The notes beneath the pieces are model-generated. The model did no database searches. It saw only the letters and a program-made list of their open reading frames with translations, and was not told the origin of the DNA. A DNA stretch of 52,294 nucleotides from Candidatus Poseidoniaceae archaeon (GTDB taxonomy: Archaea; Thermoplasmatota; Poseidoniia; Poseidoniales; Poseidoniaceae), in contig CASIAP010000003.1 of NCBI GenBank assembly GCA_949372645.1, positions 1 to 52,294 of the forward strand, written 5' to 3'. The position numbers were made by a program, and so were the translations under genes. This document shows, one piece after another, positions 27,288-35,384 of this stretch; position 1 is the stretch's first letter, and every line of letters starts with the position of its first letter.

Positions 27288-28511
27288 ATGGTGTGGATTC
27301 CAGCCTTGGTTGAAGTCGGTTTGGGGCTTGCTGCTTTTGCTCCTTTCCTCGTTCACCGTATCTCTGTAGGGAGATGGAGAAAACAAGGACTCGAATATCC
27401 AACCTCATCTTCGGAATTACCACAGGTCACCGTTCTCTTACCTGTTTGGAATGAAGCGCTCATTATCGAAAAGAAACTCGACAATCTTGCAGCACAAAAC
27501 ATGCGGTTTTCACTTCTTGTTATCGATTCTGCTTCAACTGATTCGACCGTACCACTCTTGAATTCATGGTTGAAGAAGCATCCTGAGGCTTTTGAGGCAA
27601 CAACTGTTCTCAAAATGGAAGAACGCCTTGGCAAGACTGAAGCGGTACGTCAAGCACTTGCTTCACTGGAAGAACAAGAATATCAGGGGTTGATCTGCAT
27701 GACGGATGCTGATGCACTCTTACCCTCAAATGCGATCTCAAGACTCCAAGGGTGGTTTGCTGACCCCACTGTCGGTGCAGTTGGTGCAAGAGCACTGCGC
27801 CATCAAGCCCTCTCTGGAGAGCGTACACATCGCTCAATGTTCGAAATGCTACGTGAAGGTGAATCTGCACGAGACTCGACGCCGTTTCTCGAAGGTTCGT
27901 GCATGATGTGGAGGCGGAAAGCATTCTCTTCACAGCAACTCAATGTTCATTCAAATGCAGATGATGCTCAAATTGCAACGGGTGTTCGGTTGAATGGCCT
28001 GCGCAGTATCCATGACAGTGGTGTTCATTTCGAAGACATTGCACCAACCACTCCAGAAGGGCAACAACGACAGAAAATACGCAGAGGGCAAGGTTTGCAG
28101 CGATTACTTGTGAGCCATCGGAAGTCTTGGTTCGATCGCCGACTCGGTGCCTTTGCCGGAATCCTGCGCCGAGAAGCTCATTTCCATCTCTTTGCCCCTG
28201 TTTTGTTCGCAGCTGCTGGAGTCACTGCTGTTCTCCGATGGAGTATCATTGGAATAGCGGGTATGCCAAATGGAAGTCTTGCCATGATGCATGGAAGTCT
28301 TGCCATGGTCGAATTAGGGTGTTTGACTGCATGGTTACTGAACCGACAGGGTATACGGGTACCATTGCTTACAACACTCGGAACTTTGTTTTCTGGAATG
28401 GAACACTTACTCGCTGCACATTGGTGTTCTTTACGCGGACGTTCCCTCCACATGTGGGAGCAGCACCACGATACGCGGATTGCTCTGGCAGAATCAGAAG
28501 AGTTATTTTGA
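27288..28511 (+). CDS. Membrane-bound GT2 glycosyltransferase
   Basis: 407 residues. One N-terminal membrane helix (LVEVGLGLAAFAPFLV) is followed by a GT2 domain: VTVLLPVWNEALIIEKKLDN, VIDSASTDST, MTDADA (D-x-D), FLEGSCMMWRR and the RQKIRRGQG motif in place of Q-x-x-R-W. Three C-terminal hydrophobic stretches follow. The arrangement resembles processive or lipid-primed GT2 enzymes of the cellulose/hyaluronan synthase class. It is intact. A 21-bp duplication near 28270-28311 repeats ATGGAAGTCTTGCCATG and encodes GSLAMMHGSLAM within a membrane segment. A hairpin follows the stop. Confidence 0.85.
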   Translation: MVWIPALVEVGLGLAAFAPFLVHRISVGRWRKQGLEYPTSSSELPQVTVLLPVWNEALIIEKKLDNLAAQNMRFSLLVIDSASTDSTVPLLNSWLKKHPEAFEATTVLKMEERLGKTEAVRQALASLEEQEYQGLICMTDADALLPSNAISRLQGWFADPTVGAVGARALRHQALSGERTHRSMFEMLREGESARDSTPFLEGSCMMWRRKAFSSQQLNVHSNADDAQIATGVRLNGLRSIHDSGVHFEDIAPTTPEGQQRQKIRRGQGLQRLLVSHRKSWFDRRLGAFAGILRREAHFHLFAPVLFAAAGVTAVLRWSIIGIAGMPNGSLAMMHGSLAMVELGCLTAWLLNRQGIRVPLLTTLGTLFSGMEHLLAAHWCSLRGRSLHMWEQHHDTRIALAESEELF

Positions 28512-28528
28512 GTTTGGAAATAAAAAAA

Positions 28529-28560
28529 GCCCCCCCGCAGACCGAAGTCTACGGAGGGGC
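28529..28560 (+). terminator. GC-rich hairpin after the GT2 gene
   Basis: GCCCCCCCGCAGAC and GTCTACGGAGGGGC pair as a 14-bp stem with two C-A mismatches around a CGAA loop, 18 nt after the GT2 stop. It lies between convergent genes, which fits a terminator or 3'-end structure. A poly-T tail is absent. Confidence 0.5.
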
Positions 28561-28566
28561 GGCTCT

Positions 28567-28585
28567 CGTGTTCAAAGTGAACACG
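28567..28585. terminator. Second hairpin between convergent genes
   Basis: CGTGTTCA-AAG-TGAACACG is a perfect 8-bp stem with a 3-nt loop, seven bases after the previous hairpin. It could serve either strand; T-rich sequence follows on the plus strand. Confidence 0.45.
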
Positions 28586-28626
28586 TGATTGTCTCAATTC
28601 TTATCTATCTAATTAATTCTAAAGAA

Positions 28627-29133
28627 TTAAGAAGCGATAGCGGAAGATGTATCAATAATCTTTCCTTCTCGAGTGTCAGTGATGGTAACTTCAATTGCAC
28701 AGTCAGTTGTAGCATCGCAAAGTGCTTTGCCGTTTTCCATGATTGTGACTCCTTCACCAGCAGACCAGTCTTGGTCATCGGTGTTTGGGCCGAACTGATC
28801 TAGCCAGCAGTCGCCAGAGCCGTTTTCAGCTTTGTCACAAGTCAAAGGTGCACCGTTATCGATTGAGATCTGCACAGAGATTGCAGCCCAATTGATAGCG
28901 CTTCCTTGTGTCATTGTTACACGGATGAGTGCATCATCTGTTTGTTCAGATGGGCTTCCTTGAGCATCTTCAGCAGTCATGCTGATCAATGTTAGGTCTC
29001 CATCTGTGTTGCCTTCTGCGAGGGAACTAGCCCACACATACAAGACACCAGCAAGTACCACAGTAATTGCTACCATAAGAATGGTAGCGATAACTGGGCT
29101 GACAGCTTCTTCGTTTCTATTATCGTTTTTCAT
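28627..29133 (-). CDS. Archaeal type IV pilin (class III signal peptide)
   Basis: 168 residues. The N-terminus MKNDNRNEEAVSPVIATILM has the hallmark of PF07790-type archaeal pilins: a charged leader, then AVSPVIATIL and a long hydrophobic helix (MVAITVVLAGVLYVWASSLA) that forms the fibre core after prepilin peptidase cleavage. The remainder is a secreted beta-rich head with Cys residues near the C-terminal half that may form disulfides (LTCDKAENGSGDCW, LCDATTDC). ATG 29133 follows a GGAGG ribosome site; a TATA box lies ~55 nt upstream. It is a single gene with no pilin assembly genes in view, and likely a surface adhesin or pilus subunit. Confidence 0.92.
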   Translation of the reverse strand: MKNDNRNEEAVSPVIATILMVAITVVLAGVLYVWASSLAEGNTDGDLTLISMTAEDAQGSPSEQTDDALIRVTMTQGSAINWAAISVQISIDNGAPLTCDKAENGSGDCWLDQFGPNTDDQDWSAGEGVTIMENGKALCDATTDCAIEVTITDTREGKIIDTSSAIAS

Positions 29134-29531
29134 ATTTTTGTCCTCCATCCCGAAATCGGGGGTAGATGCTCTACCGTCTCTGTGATATTTAACCCTACTC
29201 CACACATTCTTCGTAAAACCTGCCAGAATGAGTTAAAATGAACGATTATTGAAATGTACTCTTTTTGGAAATGGGGGCCGGGGTGAGTGGAGCATAGAAT
29301 TTGTAAGCGCGAACTGCGCGACAATGTTCGAAAAATCAACATTATGTATTTTGTTATTTTTCAGCCTCAAGGCTGCAGTGAATAAAGGTGAACAGGGTGA
29401 GAGTAATGCGGAGGGGATGGGATGCACTCAACAAGAACTTCAACAGCCCCGTTCATTTTAGTCCACACATTCGCGGTTTATATTGGTTTTCAAGGAAAAA
29501 AGACGGATTAAATGGTTCGTGAATGTTTCAA
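29134..29531. other. Long intergenic region upstream of the pilin gene
   Basis: About 400 bp with no convincing gene; the small plus-strand frame at 29249-29461 has no recognisable features. It holds the pilin promoter and a small CAGCC-TCAA-GGCTG hairpin at 29362-29375. It may contain regulatory sites or a small RNA, which I cannot show. Confidence 0.4.
29185..29192 (-). promoter_or_regulatory. TATA box for the pilin gene
   Basis: Minus-strand TTAAATAT lies 52-59 nt before the pilin ATG, predicting a leader of ~30 nt, enough to hold the GGAGG ribosome site seen upstream of the ATG. Confidence 0.5.
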
Positions 29532-30545
29532 TCATTCAACTGTCAAAATCTCTGCCCCGCCGTCTGTCATGTAAACGGTATGCTCAAATTGGCAAATGTT
29601 CCCGCCATCTATGCATCGAAGGGCGTGATATGTTTCAAGGAAACGGATGCTGATTAATTTCTTGACTAAAGCATTCCATTTACTTTGACGGCTGGCTTCA
29701 TCTGCTTCTGGGAATGGCTTCTCAAGCATTGGGTATGCCCATCGTTCAGCGAAAGGAAGAGTGGAATAGCGTTCCTCAAGGTTTCGAGCCAGTTGGGCGC
29801 CTAAGGGCTTCAATTGCCCTTTAGCCCGTGCTTTACGAGAGGTGGTCAAACCTGTTACTCGGTAAATATTAGAGGAGCTTGGTGATCCTATGTTTTCAAT
29901 GAGGCCTGATTTCCCAGTTGTATTAAACGGTTCAACTGCATAGACGCTGCCTTCTTCGACAACCCCTTTGAAACCACGGTTATCTGAGCCGCATGCGTAG
30001 GAAGGAATCGACACGCCTGCATGTAATTCCCAGGGTTTCAACTGATGGCCGCATAGATTCCGAATGGGTTGGAAACCTGCATCAATCGATGGTTGGGCTG
30101 CTGCTGCACCCACCTTGTACCAAGGCGTACCAGGATGCATTATTTCTATTGCAGCATCTCTGGCTTCTTTTGCCGCCTTGATTTGCTCGGTATGATTATT
30201 GGTGTTTCCAACTTCATAGGTAAGGGCGTTATCACCGATATGGCCTTTGATGTGTACGCCATAATCAATTTTCACGCAATCTCCTTTTTGTAAAACCATA
30301 TCCCCTTCCCAACCCTCAGGGCCTTCGACCAAATGATTGGTTGTGAAATGTGCTGCAAGGTCATTTGAATGAATTGTTGCTGGGAATGCAGGTTTTCCAC
30401 CATGCCGATGGATGAAACGTTCTGCTGATTCAATCACTTCATGATAGGTCTTTCCTGGCTGTAATTCCAGCTTCATTGCCTCCAATGTACGGCGAGCCAC
30501 ATGCCCTGCATCTCGCCAATACTTCAGTGATTCTTCAACATCCAT
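29532..30545 (-). CDS. map: Methionine aminopeptidase, type 2
   Basis: 337 residues. It removes the initiator Met from nascent proteins using two metal ions. All five ligands are visible: D in CVKIDYGVHI, D in HIGDNALTY, H in NLCGHQLKP, E in YAVEPFNTT and E in ICQFEHTVY. The type-2 insertion between the last His and Glu is present, and the length fits archaeal enzymes, which lack the eukaryotic N-terminal extension. It is the last gene of a minus-strand run. Its start lies 22 nt inside the Sua5 gene's 3' end, implying coupled translation. Confidence 0.95.
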   Translation of the reverse strand: MDVEESLKYWRDAGHVARRTLEAMKLELQPGKTYHEVIESAERFIHRHGGKPAFPATIHSNDLAAHFTTNHLVEGPEGWEGDMVLQKGDCVKIDYGVHIKGHIGDNALTYEVGNTNNHTEQIKAAKEARDAAIEIMHPGTPWYKVGAAAAQPSIDAGFQPIRNLCGHQLKPWELHAGVSIPSYACGSDNRGFKGVVEEGSVYAVEPFNTTGKSGLIENIGSPSSSNIYRVTGLTTSRKARAKGQLKPLGAQLARNLEERYSTLPFAERWAYPMLEKPFPEADEASRQSKWNALVKKLISIRFLETYHALRCIDGGNICQFEHTVYMTDGGAEILTVE

Positions 30546-31132
30546 GAGGTCACGTCAGTATAAGGTATGACGCCCTCTCTCATAATGCTTACCGAATAAC
30601 CCGTGGGTGAACCCAGTGATTTTACAACCGAGAGAAGAGTGCTACCTTGGCCACCAGGGCAGTTTCCAGGGAGAATTGCATGCTGATGGAGATTGAGTTC
30701 AACGCCTGCACTTTCGGCCTCAGACAATGGCGGAGTCCCCGTAATATTAGCACTAGTTGCCGTAACCGGCCCGACTGAGCGTGCTAATGCAAGTGCAATG
30801 GGGTGAGCAAATACTCGAACTGCAACCCGTTGGCCTCCCAAGCGTGAGTCCAATGGAGTACGGGCATCAAGAATGAGCGTCAAGCTACCTGGATTAAACC
30901 CTGCCAGTAAACGGTGCGCAAATTCTGGGACCTTCACATAGAGTTCGGCTTGTTGGAGCGAAGCAACGCCCAAACTCACCGGTTGATCTGCTTGTCGTCG
31001 TTTCAAAGCAAACAGGGCGTCCAATCCTTCAGAGGTAGGAAGTGTCGCTAAACCCGGCAAGGTAGAAGTTGGATAAACAACTACGCCGTTTGAATGAAGA
31101 ATAGCCTGCGTTTCATCAGGAATTACTTCCAT
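30524..31132 (-). CDS. Threonylcarbamoyl-AMP synthase (Sua5/YrdC)
   Basis: About 202 residues of the YrdC fold. VVVYPTSTLPGLATLP is the N-terminal motif and ALKRRQADQPVSLGVAS the substrate loop (KxR-x8). GSLTLILDAR, RVAVRVFAHPIA and TATSANITGTPP complete it. It makes threonylcarbamoyl-AMP for t6A37 of tRNA. It lacks the C-terminal Sua5 domain, so it is the short YrdC type. ATG 31132 follows GAGGTGGAG; an upstream ATG at 31162 is less likely because it overlaps the previous gene. It is coupled to MetAP2. Confidence 0.9.
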   Translation of the reverse strand: MEVIPDETQAILHSNGVVVYPTSTLPGLATLPTSEGLDALFALKRRQADQPVSLGVASLQQAELYVKVPEFAHRLLAGFNPGSLTLILDARTPLDSRLGGQRVAVRVFAHPIALALARSVGPVTATSANITGTPPLSEAESAGVELNLHQHAILPGNCPGGQGSTLLSVVKSLGSPTGYSVSIMREGVIPYTDVTSWMLKNH

Positions 31133-31146
31133 GTACTCCACCTCAG

Positions 31147-31419
31147 TTACGCATGGGCCCAAGCCGACACATGTAATTCTGCAACTGCTGCAGCTAATTT
31201 TTTATCTTCTGATTTGACGAGAAGTTTGCCGCTTGGATAAAGAGTCAATTCACAAGGGCCTGAAAAAGTCCAGCAGAGCCGATTCCGGAGGCCAACTTCG
31301 TATCCTGCCTCTTCGATGAGACGGCCAACGTTTTCAAGATTGATAGAAGTAATTCCATCCGGAACAATTTGCCATGCAGCTTTATTGCCGCACAGTTCCA
31401 TTACGAATCCTTCGCTCAT
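31147..31419 (-). CDS. Conserved small protein of unknown function
   Basis: A 90-residue protein I do not recognise. The order is helix, strand, helix, then a beta-hairpin CELTLYPSGKLLVKSED and a C-terminal helix. That hairpin resembles the SGKMVVTGAKS strands of TBP-like folds, but one weak motif cannot prove this. It is flanked by close neighbours on both sides (9 nt upstream, 14 nt downstream) in a run with Sua5 and MetAP2, pointing to an information-processing role; this is inference. Confidence 0.6.
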   Translation of the reverse strand: MSEGFVMELCGNKAAWQIVPDGITSINLENVGRLIEEAGYEVGLRNRLCWTFSGPCELTLYPSGKLLVKSEDKKLAAAVAELHVSAWAHA

Positions 31420-31428
31420 GCTCTCACT

Positions 31429-32577
31429 TCACAAGTCGCCTGGCCGGGATGGTCGCGCTACATCTGAGGGTGGACCGGACGGAGGACCGGCAGGTGGTCC
31501 TGATGGTGGGCCGGAAGGAGGACCGGCAGGTGGTCCTGATGGTGGGCCGGAAGGAGGACCGGCAGGTGGACCTGATGGTGGGCCGGAAGGAGGACCGGCA
31601 GGTGGACCTGATGGTGGGCCGGAAGGAGGACCGGCAGGTGGACCTGATGGTGGGCCGGAAGGAGGACCAGCGGGCGGACCTGATGGAGGGCTAGATGGTG
31701 GGTCTGTGGGGGGACCTGATGATGGGCTGGAAGACGGACTGGCGGGTGGGCCGGACGGAGGGCCGGAGGGTGGAGGATTTGGAGATTCGACAGGTAAAGG
31801 AGGTGGACTTGATGGCAACGGAGGTGGAGCTGCAGCAGTGACTGGCTCAACATGAGTTGGCTCAATGGCCTCAGGGGTGACTGTAGCTTCAGGAGTGGCT
31901 GTAAGTAGTATCTCTGCTGCGGAATTTGCTTTTGCAGCTTGAAGAAGGAGGTCGCCCGAGGGTGCAGGACTTTCAACAGAAGTTGGTTCAGTCGATTTCT
32001 TTTGTTGCCAAGGCGGGACTCGAGGGCCGTCTTTACTCTCCGCAACCTCTGTTGGGGAGGCGCCGAGAGAAATTTTGGTCGAACCACCGGATGCATTTTC
32101 TCCACTGTATGAAGTCAAAACAACAGATGAGGGATCAATAATTTCACGTTCTGAAACCTTTCCAAAGGAGTCGAGGTTGGAGTCAAAAGCTCCACTGAAG
32201 AGACTTGAGCCAATGGCGTTGCCAAAGGCTCGACCTTGTTCTGCTTCGTATGTGAAGTCCGCTTCAAAGGGCCCCAATGAAAGTGATTGTCCTGCACCTG
32301 ATACCGTAAACGACCATGTACCCTTTTCGAGAGGGAACTCAAACGAAAAGTTTCGAGTCAGCCCAGGTCCAAGCGAAGAGATTCCCGAATTCGATTCGAT
32401 TTTCTTTCCGTCACTGGTCACAACGTGAACTTTGAGTCCACCGAGTGGAATTGCGGCCTCGTTGGTCATGTCAATAGAGACCAAAATCACGTCTTCATCA
32501 TCATCATCAATGTCCATCAGAACAGTCGATAATTTGGCTTCAAGAGATGCCGCTCGTACTGTATGGTCGTCACTCAT
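31429..32577 (-). CDS. Protein with beta-sandwich N-terminus and Pro-rich repeat tail
   Basis: About 382 residues. Residues ~20-110 form an Ig-like beta domain (VILVSIDMTNEAAIPLGGL, TWSFTVSGAGQSLSLGPF). A Gly/Ser-rich linker follows, including the EQGRAFGNAIGSSLFSGAFD segment. The final ~130 residues are almost wholly Pro, Gly and Ser in GPPAGPPSGPPS units encoded by 36-bp DNA repeats. It has no signal peptide, so it is probably cytosolic and largely disordered. It lies between an RDD membrane protein and the small unknown gene with gaps of 64 and 9 nt. Function unknown; the tail may bind or phase-separate partners, which is speculation. Confidence 0.75.
   Translation of the reverse strand: MSDDHTVRAASLEAKLSTVLMDIDDDDEDVILVSIDMTNEAAIPLGGLKVHVVTSDGKKIESNSGISSLGPGLTRNFSFEFPLEKGTWSFTVSGAGQSLSLGPFEADFTYEAEQGRAFGNAIGSSLFSGAFDSNLDSFGKVSEREIIDPSSVVLTSYSGENASGGSTKISLGASPTEVAESKDGPRVPPWQQKKSTEPTSVESPAPSGDLLLQAAKANSAAEILLTATPEATVTPEAIEPTHVEPVTAAAPPPLPSSPPPLPVESPNPPPSGPPSGPPASPSSSPSSGPPTDPPSSPPSGPPAGPPSGPPSGPPAGPPSGPPSGPPAGPPSGPPSGPPAGPPSGPPSGPPAGPPSGPPSGPPAGPPSGPPSDVARPSRPGDL
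31481..31696 (-). repeat. 36-bp tandem repeats in the Pro-rich tail
   Basis: GGAGGACCGGCAGG recurs at 31481, 31517, 31553, 31589, 31625 and, with changes, at 31661, an exact 36-bp period. Units differ at a few bases (GGTCCT versus GGACCT) without changing the protein. Degenerate units continue to ~31760. Repeats of this kind are prone to length change by slippage. Confidence 0.9.
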
Positions 32578-32641
32578 GTTGTCCACCGTAGAGGTTTCTC
32601 TACAAAACCCTACTTCACTTCAATGATGCACTCTATCGGGT

Positions 32642-33208
32642 TCAGCGCAGTCGAAGGCGAGTCTCAGAAGGCAACGACCAATCGACGGCCGCAACGGTAT
32701 GGTTCTTGGCATCTAATGATGTTCGGTACTCTGATTCTTTGGAGCGGCCCCGGATGACGTCACGAAGACCAAACCACAAAACTCCAACGATTGGAAGCAG
32801 ATAGAAGAGTTTTCCAAATGCTCTTGGACCCCAGTGGTGGTGTTCAAGTAGAGTGCCGTTATCATGGACAATGGCGATTCTAAATCCCCGTTGAGCAAAC
32901 GAACGGCCAAAGTTTCGTCCTGTATATTTGAAGTAAAGATAATGGGCAATGAAAAATACAATCCAAGAGACGATAAACCCCGCACTGTATTGCAATCCTT
33001 CAGTAAGCAATCCAAAATTGGGCAGAGTAATCAGCAACCTTTGTCCGGTCATGATGTGTAAAACCAAAGTTAACAGAACGACATCAAGCATGTATGCTGC
33101 AACGCGTTTCCATACAGGGGCGATGAGCATCCCTTCAGGTGCAGATGAAAGCACAGCCTGTGCAAGTGTTCCACTTCCCTGGTGGATGCTGACTGCATCG
33201 TCTGCCAT
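32642..33208 (-). CDS. RDD family membrane protein
   Basis: 188 residues. The RDD signature is at VWKRVAAYMLDVVLL (Arg and Asp in the first membrane helix). A second and third hydrophobic helix follow (FIVSWIVFFIAHYLYF and GKLFYLLPIVGVLWF), with the family's GRS-x-G-R-like segment GRSFAQRGFRIAIV between them. The cytosolic tail is basic. The function of RDD proteins is mostly unknown; some are linked to transport or ion exchange. It begins 45 nt after the helicase stop and precedes the Pro-rich protein. Confidence 0.85.
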   Translation of the reverse strand: MADDAVSIHQGSGTLAQAVLSSAPEGMLIAPVWKRVAAYMLDVVLLTLVLHIMTGQRLLITLPNFGLLTEGLQYSAGFIVSWIVFFIAHYLYFKYTGRNFGRSFAQRGFRIAIVHDNGTLLEHHHWGPRAFGKLFYLLPIVGVLWFGLRDVIRGRSKESEYRTSLDAKNHTVAAVDWSLPSETRLRLR

Positions 33209-33253
33209 AGTGCTCGGTGGAGTCTGCCCTTTGTCAAGTGTTGGCTGAACTCT

Positions 33254-35326
33254 TTAGCCGTGAGTAATATGCCAAGCGAAGAGGTTTCGCTCTTCAGCCC
33301 AATCCAACCAAGCACGCCATGTGCCATCATGACGAAGGGTTTTGAGATTACCAAGAACAATCAGTCCACGTTTGGCACGGGTAAGGGCGACGTTAAGGCG
33401 CCGCCTGTCTTTCAAGAATCCGATTTCGCCAGCATCGTTTGCTCGGACTGCTGAGAAAACAATGATTTCTTTTTCACGACCTTGGTAACCATCGACACTC
33501 TTGATTTCAAGACCTGCATAGGGGCCATTTTCTTCGCGCCCGCCTGCTTGGTCGAATAAATCAATCAACAGACGTACTTGGCCACTGTATGGAGTGATTA
33601 CCCCAATGTCTGACGGCGTAAGGTCTCCCGCACTGAGTAAGTCGTTGACAATTGAGAGCACTTTTGCAGCCTCGTCAAGATTGGATTTACTACTGCTTTC
33701 ATCATCGACGATTTCAGAACCATCAACCGGTACAAACGCGACAGGGTGGTCCCAATCTGGCCATAAGAATCCTGCAGCAGGAGGCCGGTCCTCCGAACTG
33801 CAGCCATCTTCCAATCGTCCCTCGTAAAATCGGGCGCTTGGATATTCACGTATCGTGGGGTGCATTCGATATTGCGTGGTTAACATATGTGCATCAATTC
33901 CACATTCGATTAACCGTTCAAACAATGAACGTCCAAGGCCTCCATCTTCGGCAACTTTACTAATCACAGTTGGAGGGAGTTGTTTGTGATCGCCTACCAA
34001 AACCAACTGGCGGCAACCACGGGTAATTGGTACTAACGCACTTGGCTCGCTTGCTTGAGTTGCCTCGTCCATCAAAACAACCGGGAATTGTCGATCTCGC
34101 AGCAGATTGTGCCCGACTCCAATGGTTGTAGCACAGATCACTTCAGCCTCATCCAAGACTGCAGAAATCATATTGCCTTCTATTTGTCGCATTTCTTTGA
34201 AATTTTGATTAACGTCTCGATGTGCCAAACCTTTCTCCTTGCCCTTTAATCCAGAGAGATTACGGCGTAGTTCATCGTTCTGCTCTCGAATGAAGCGCAA
34301 TTCTTCCTGCAGTGGGTGTTTTTCAATTTGTGCATCGAGCGTTGCTTCTCGAAGATGTTCTCGCACTTTGACTGGGCGGCCAATTCGAACTGCTTTGATA
34401 TTCATTTCAAGCAACCCCTCGAGTAAATTATCAACGGCCACATTGGATTCTGCTGTAGCGAGTATTGGGCCACGGCCCATGCGAACAAAGGCAGTAAGGA
34501 GGCGAATAGCCGTATGCGTTTTACCAGTACCTGGTGGGCCTTGAATCAAAGTTAGACGTTGGGTAATAGCTGCCTCAATGGCTACTTGTTGTGATGGATT
34601 CAATTCCATTTTACCAATACCGAGAGGGCCATGGCGTTTCTGTCCCCGGATTTCAGGCGGGCGCTGAGCGGAAGCAGAAATATCATGTAGAGCACCCAAT
34701 AAGACGTCGCGTAACACGGTGCCACTGTCACTTTCAGTCGAATGGAATGTTGACAACGCCTCGTGCATTCGGTCATGTGCGACTCTATTTGCGCCTCGGT
34801 CAAGTCGCCAAGTGCCTTTTTTCAAATCGTTCGGTTTCTCTGCAACAACGATACGAACTCGTGTAGGACCTCTGTCAAGTACAATGCCTTCAATGACTTT
34901 TTCACCCCAAGGGCGCGCACGTGAAATCAAAACAATATCTCCGTGGCCAAATCGGTGAATGGGTAATCGCGACCCTGCTTTATTTTCAAACACGAGAATA
35001 GGCTCCCCGAAAAAGCGGCCTTGAGTTCGGCCTGTCAAGTCAAACAAAGTCAAACCCGCTGCTAACAAGCGTTGCTTACTCCATTTTTTCCAACGTTCTT
35101 CGACCATTGCAGTTTCATCATCGAGTTCTCGACGAATGAGTTTCGTGAAACGGGAAAAGTGGTCTTGGCCTCGTTGCCACTTGAGAGGCATTTCTTCTGC
35201 GAGTTCTCGGTCGATTTTTTTTTCAACACTACTGCTGTTCATTCGACGGACTGTTCCTCGCTCCTCCATAGCCAATGCAAAACGGCGCACATCATCAGCG
35301 TATGCCCTCAACAATGAAGCATTCAC
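33254..35326 (-). CDS. SF1 DNA/RNA helicase, Dna2/Upf1/IGHMBP2 type
   Basis: About 690 residues. Helicase motifs occur in order: I LIQGPPGTGKTHTA, Ia ATAESNVAVDNL, II VVLMDEATQASEP, III VLVGDHKQLPPT, IV LTTQYRMHP, V SVDGYQGREKE and VI LNVALTRAKRGL. An OB/stalk-like N-terminal domain (DIVLISRARPWGEK) matches the SMUBP-2/Upf1 group, which unwinds RNA and DNA 5' to 3'. The start is uncertain: GTG 35326 or ATG 35269; the open frame to 35425 relies on a TTG. It is divergent from the zinc-ribbon protein. Motif II reads DEAT rather than DEAA. Confidence 0.92.
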   Translation of the reverse strand: MNASLLRAYADDVRRFALAMEERGTVRRMNSSSVEKKIDRELAEEMPLKWQRGQDHFSRFTKLIRRELDDETAMVEERWKKWSKQRLLAAGLTLFDLTGRTQGRFFGEPILVFENKAGSRLPIHRFGHGDIVLISRARPWGEKVIEGIVLDRGPTRVRIVVAEKPNDLKKGTWRLDRGANRVAHDRMHEALSTFHSTESDSGTVLRDVLLGALHDISASAQRPPEIRGQKRHGPLGIGKMELNPSQQVAIEAAITQRLTLIQGPPGTGKTHTAIRLLTAFVRMGRGPILATAESNVAVDNLLEGLLEMNIKAVRIGRPVKVREHLREATLDAQIEKHPLQEELRFIREQNDELRRNLSGLKGKEKGLAHRDVNQNFKEMRQIEGNMISAVLDEAEVICATTIGVGHNLLRDRQFPVVLMDEATQASEPSALVPITRGCRQLVLVGDHKQLPPTVISKVAEDGGLGRSLFERLIECGIDAHMLTTQYRMHPTIREYPSARFYEGRLEDGCSSEDRPPAAGFLWPDWDHPVAFVPVDGSEIVDDESSSKSNLDEAAKVLSIVNDLLSAGDLTPSDIGVITPYSGQVRLLIDLFDQAGGREENGPYAGLEIKSVDGYQGREKEIIVFSAVRANDAGEIGFLKDRRRLNVALTRAKRGLIVLGNLKTLRHDGTWRAWLDWAEERNLFAWHITHG

Positions 35327-35384
35327 GAGGCGAGAAACCCCATGTATTAAACCCAAAATATTGGACGACGGAGTGGTGGGCAGT

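Noticed and set aside
29249-29461. Small plus-strand frame upstream of the pilin gene
   Set aside because: No ribosome site, no recognisable motif and unusual composition; likely chance.
31481-31696. Possible CRISPR array
   Set aside because: Units of 36 bp follow directly without spacers and encode protein in frame.
31316-31855. Long Gly-rich plus-strand frame (GGPDGGPEGGPAGG) over the 36-bp repeats
   Set aside because: It is the reverse reading of the Pro-rich tail repeats; any 36-bp GC-rich repeat opens several frames, and it has no plausible start or context.
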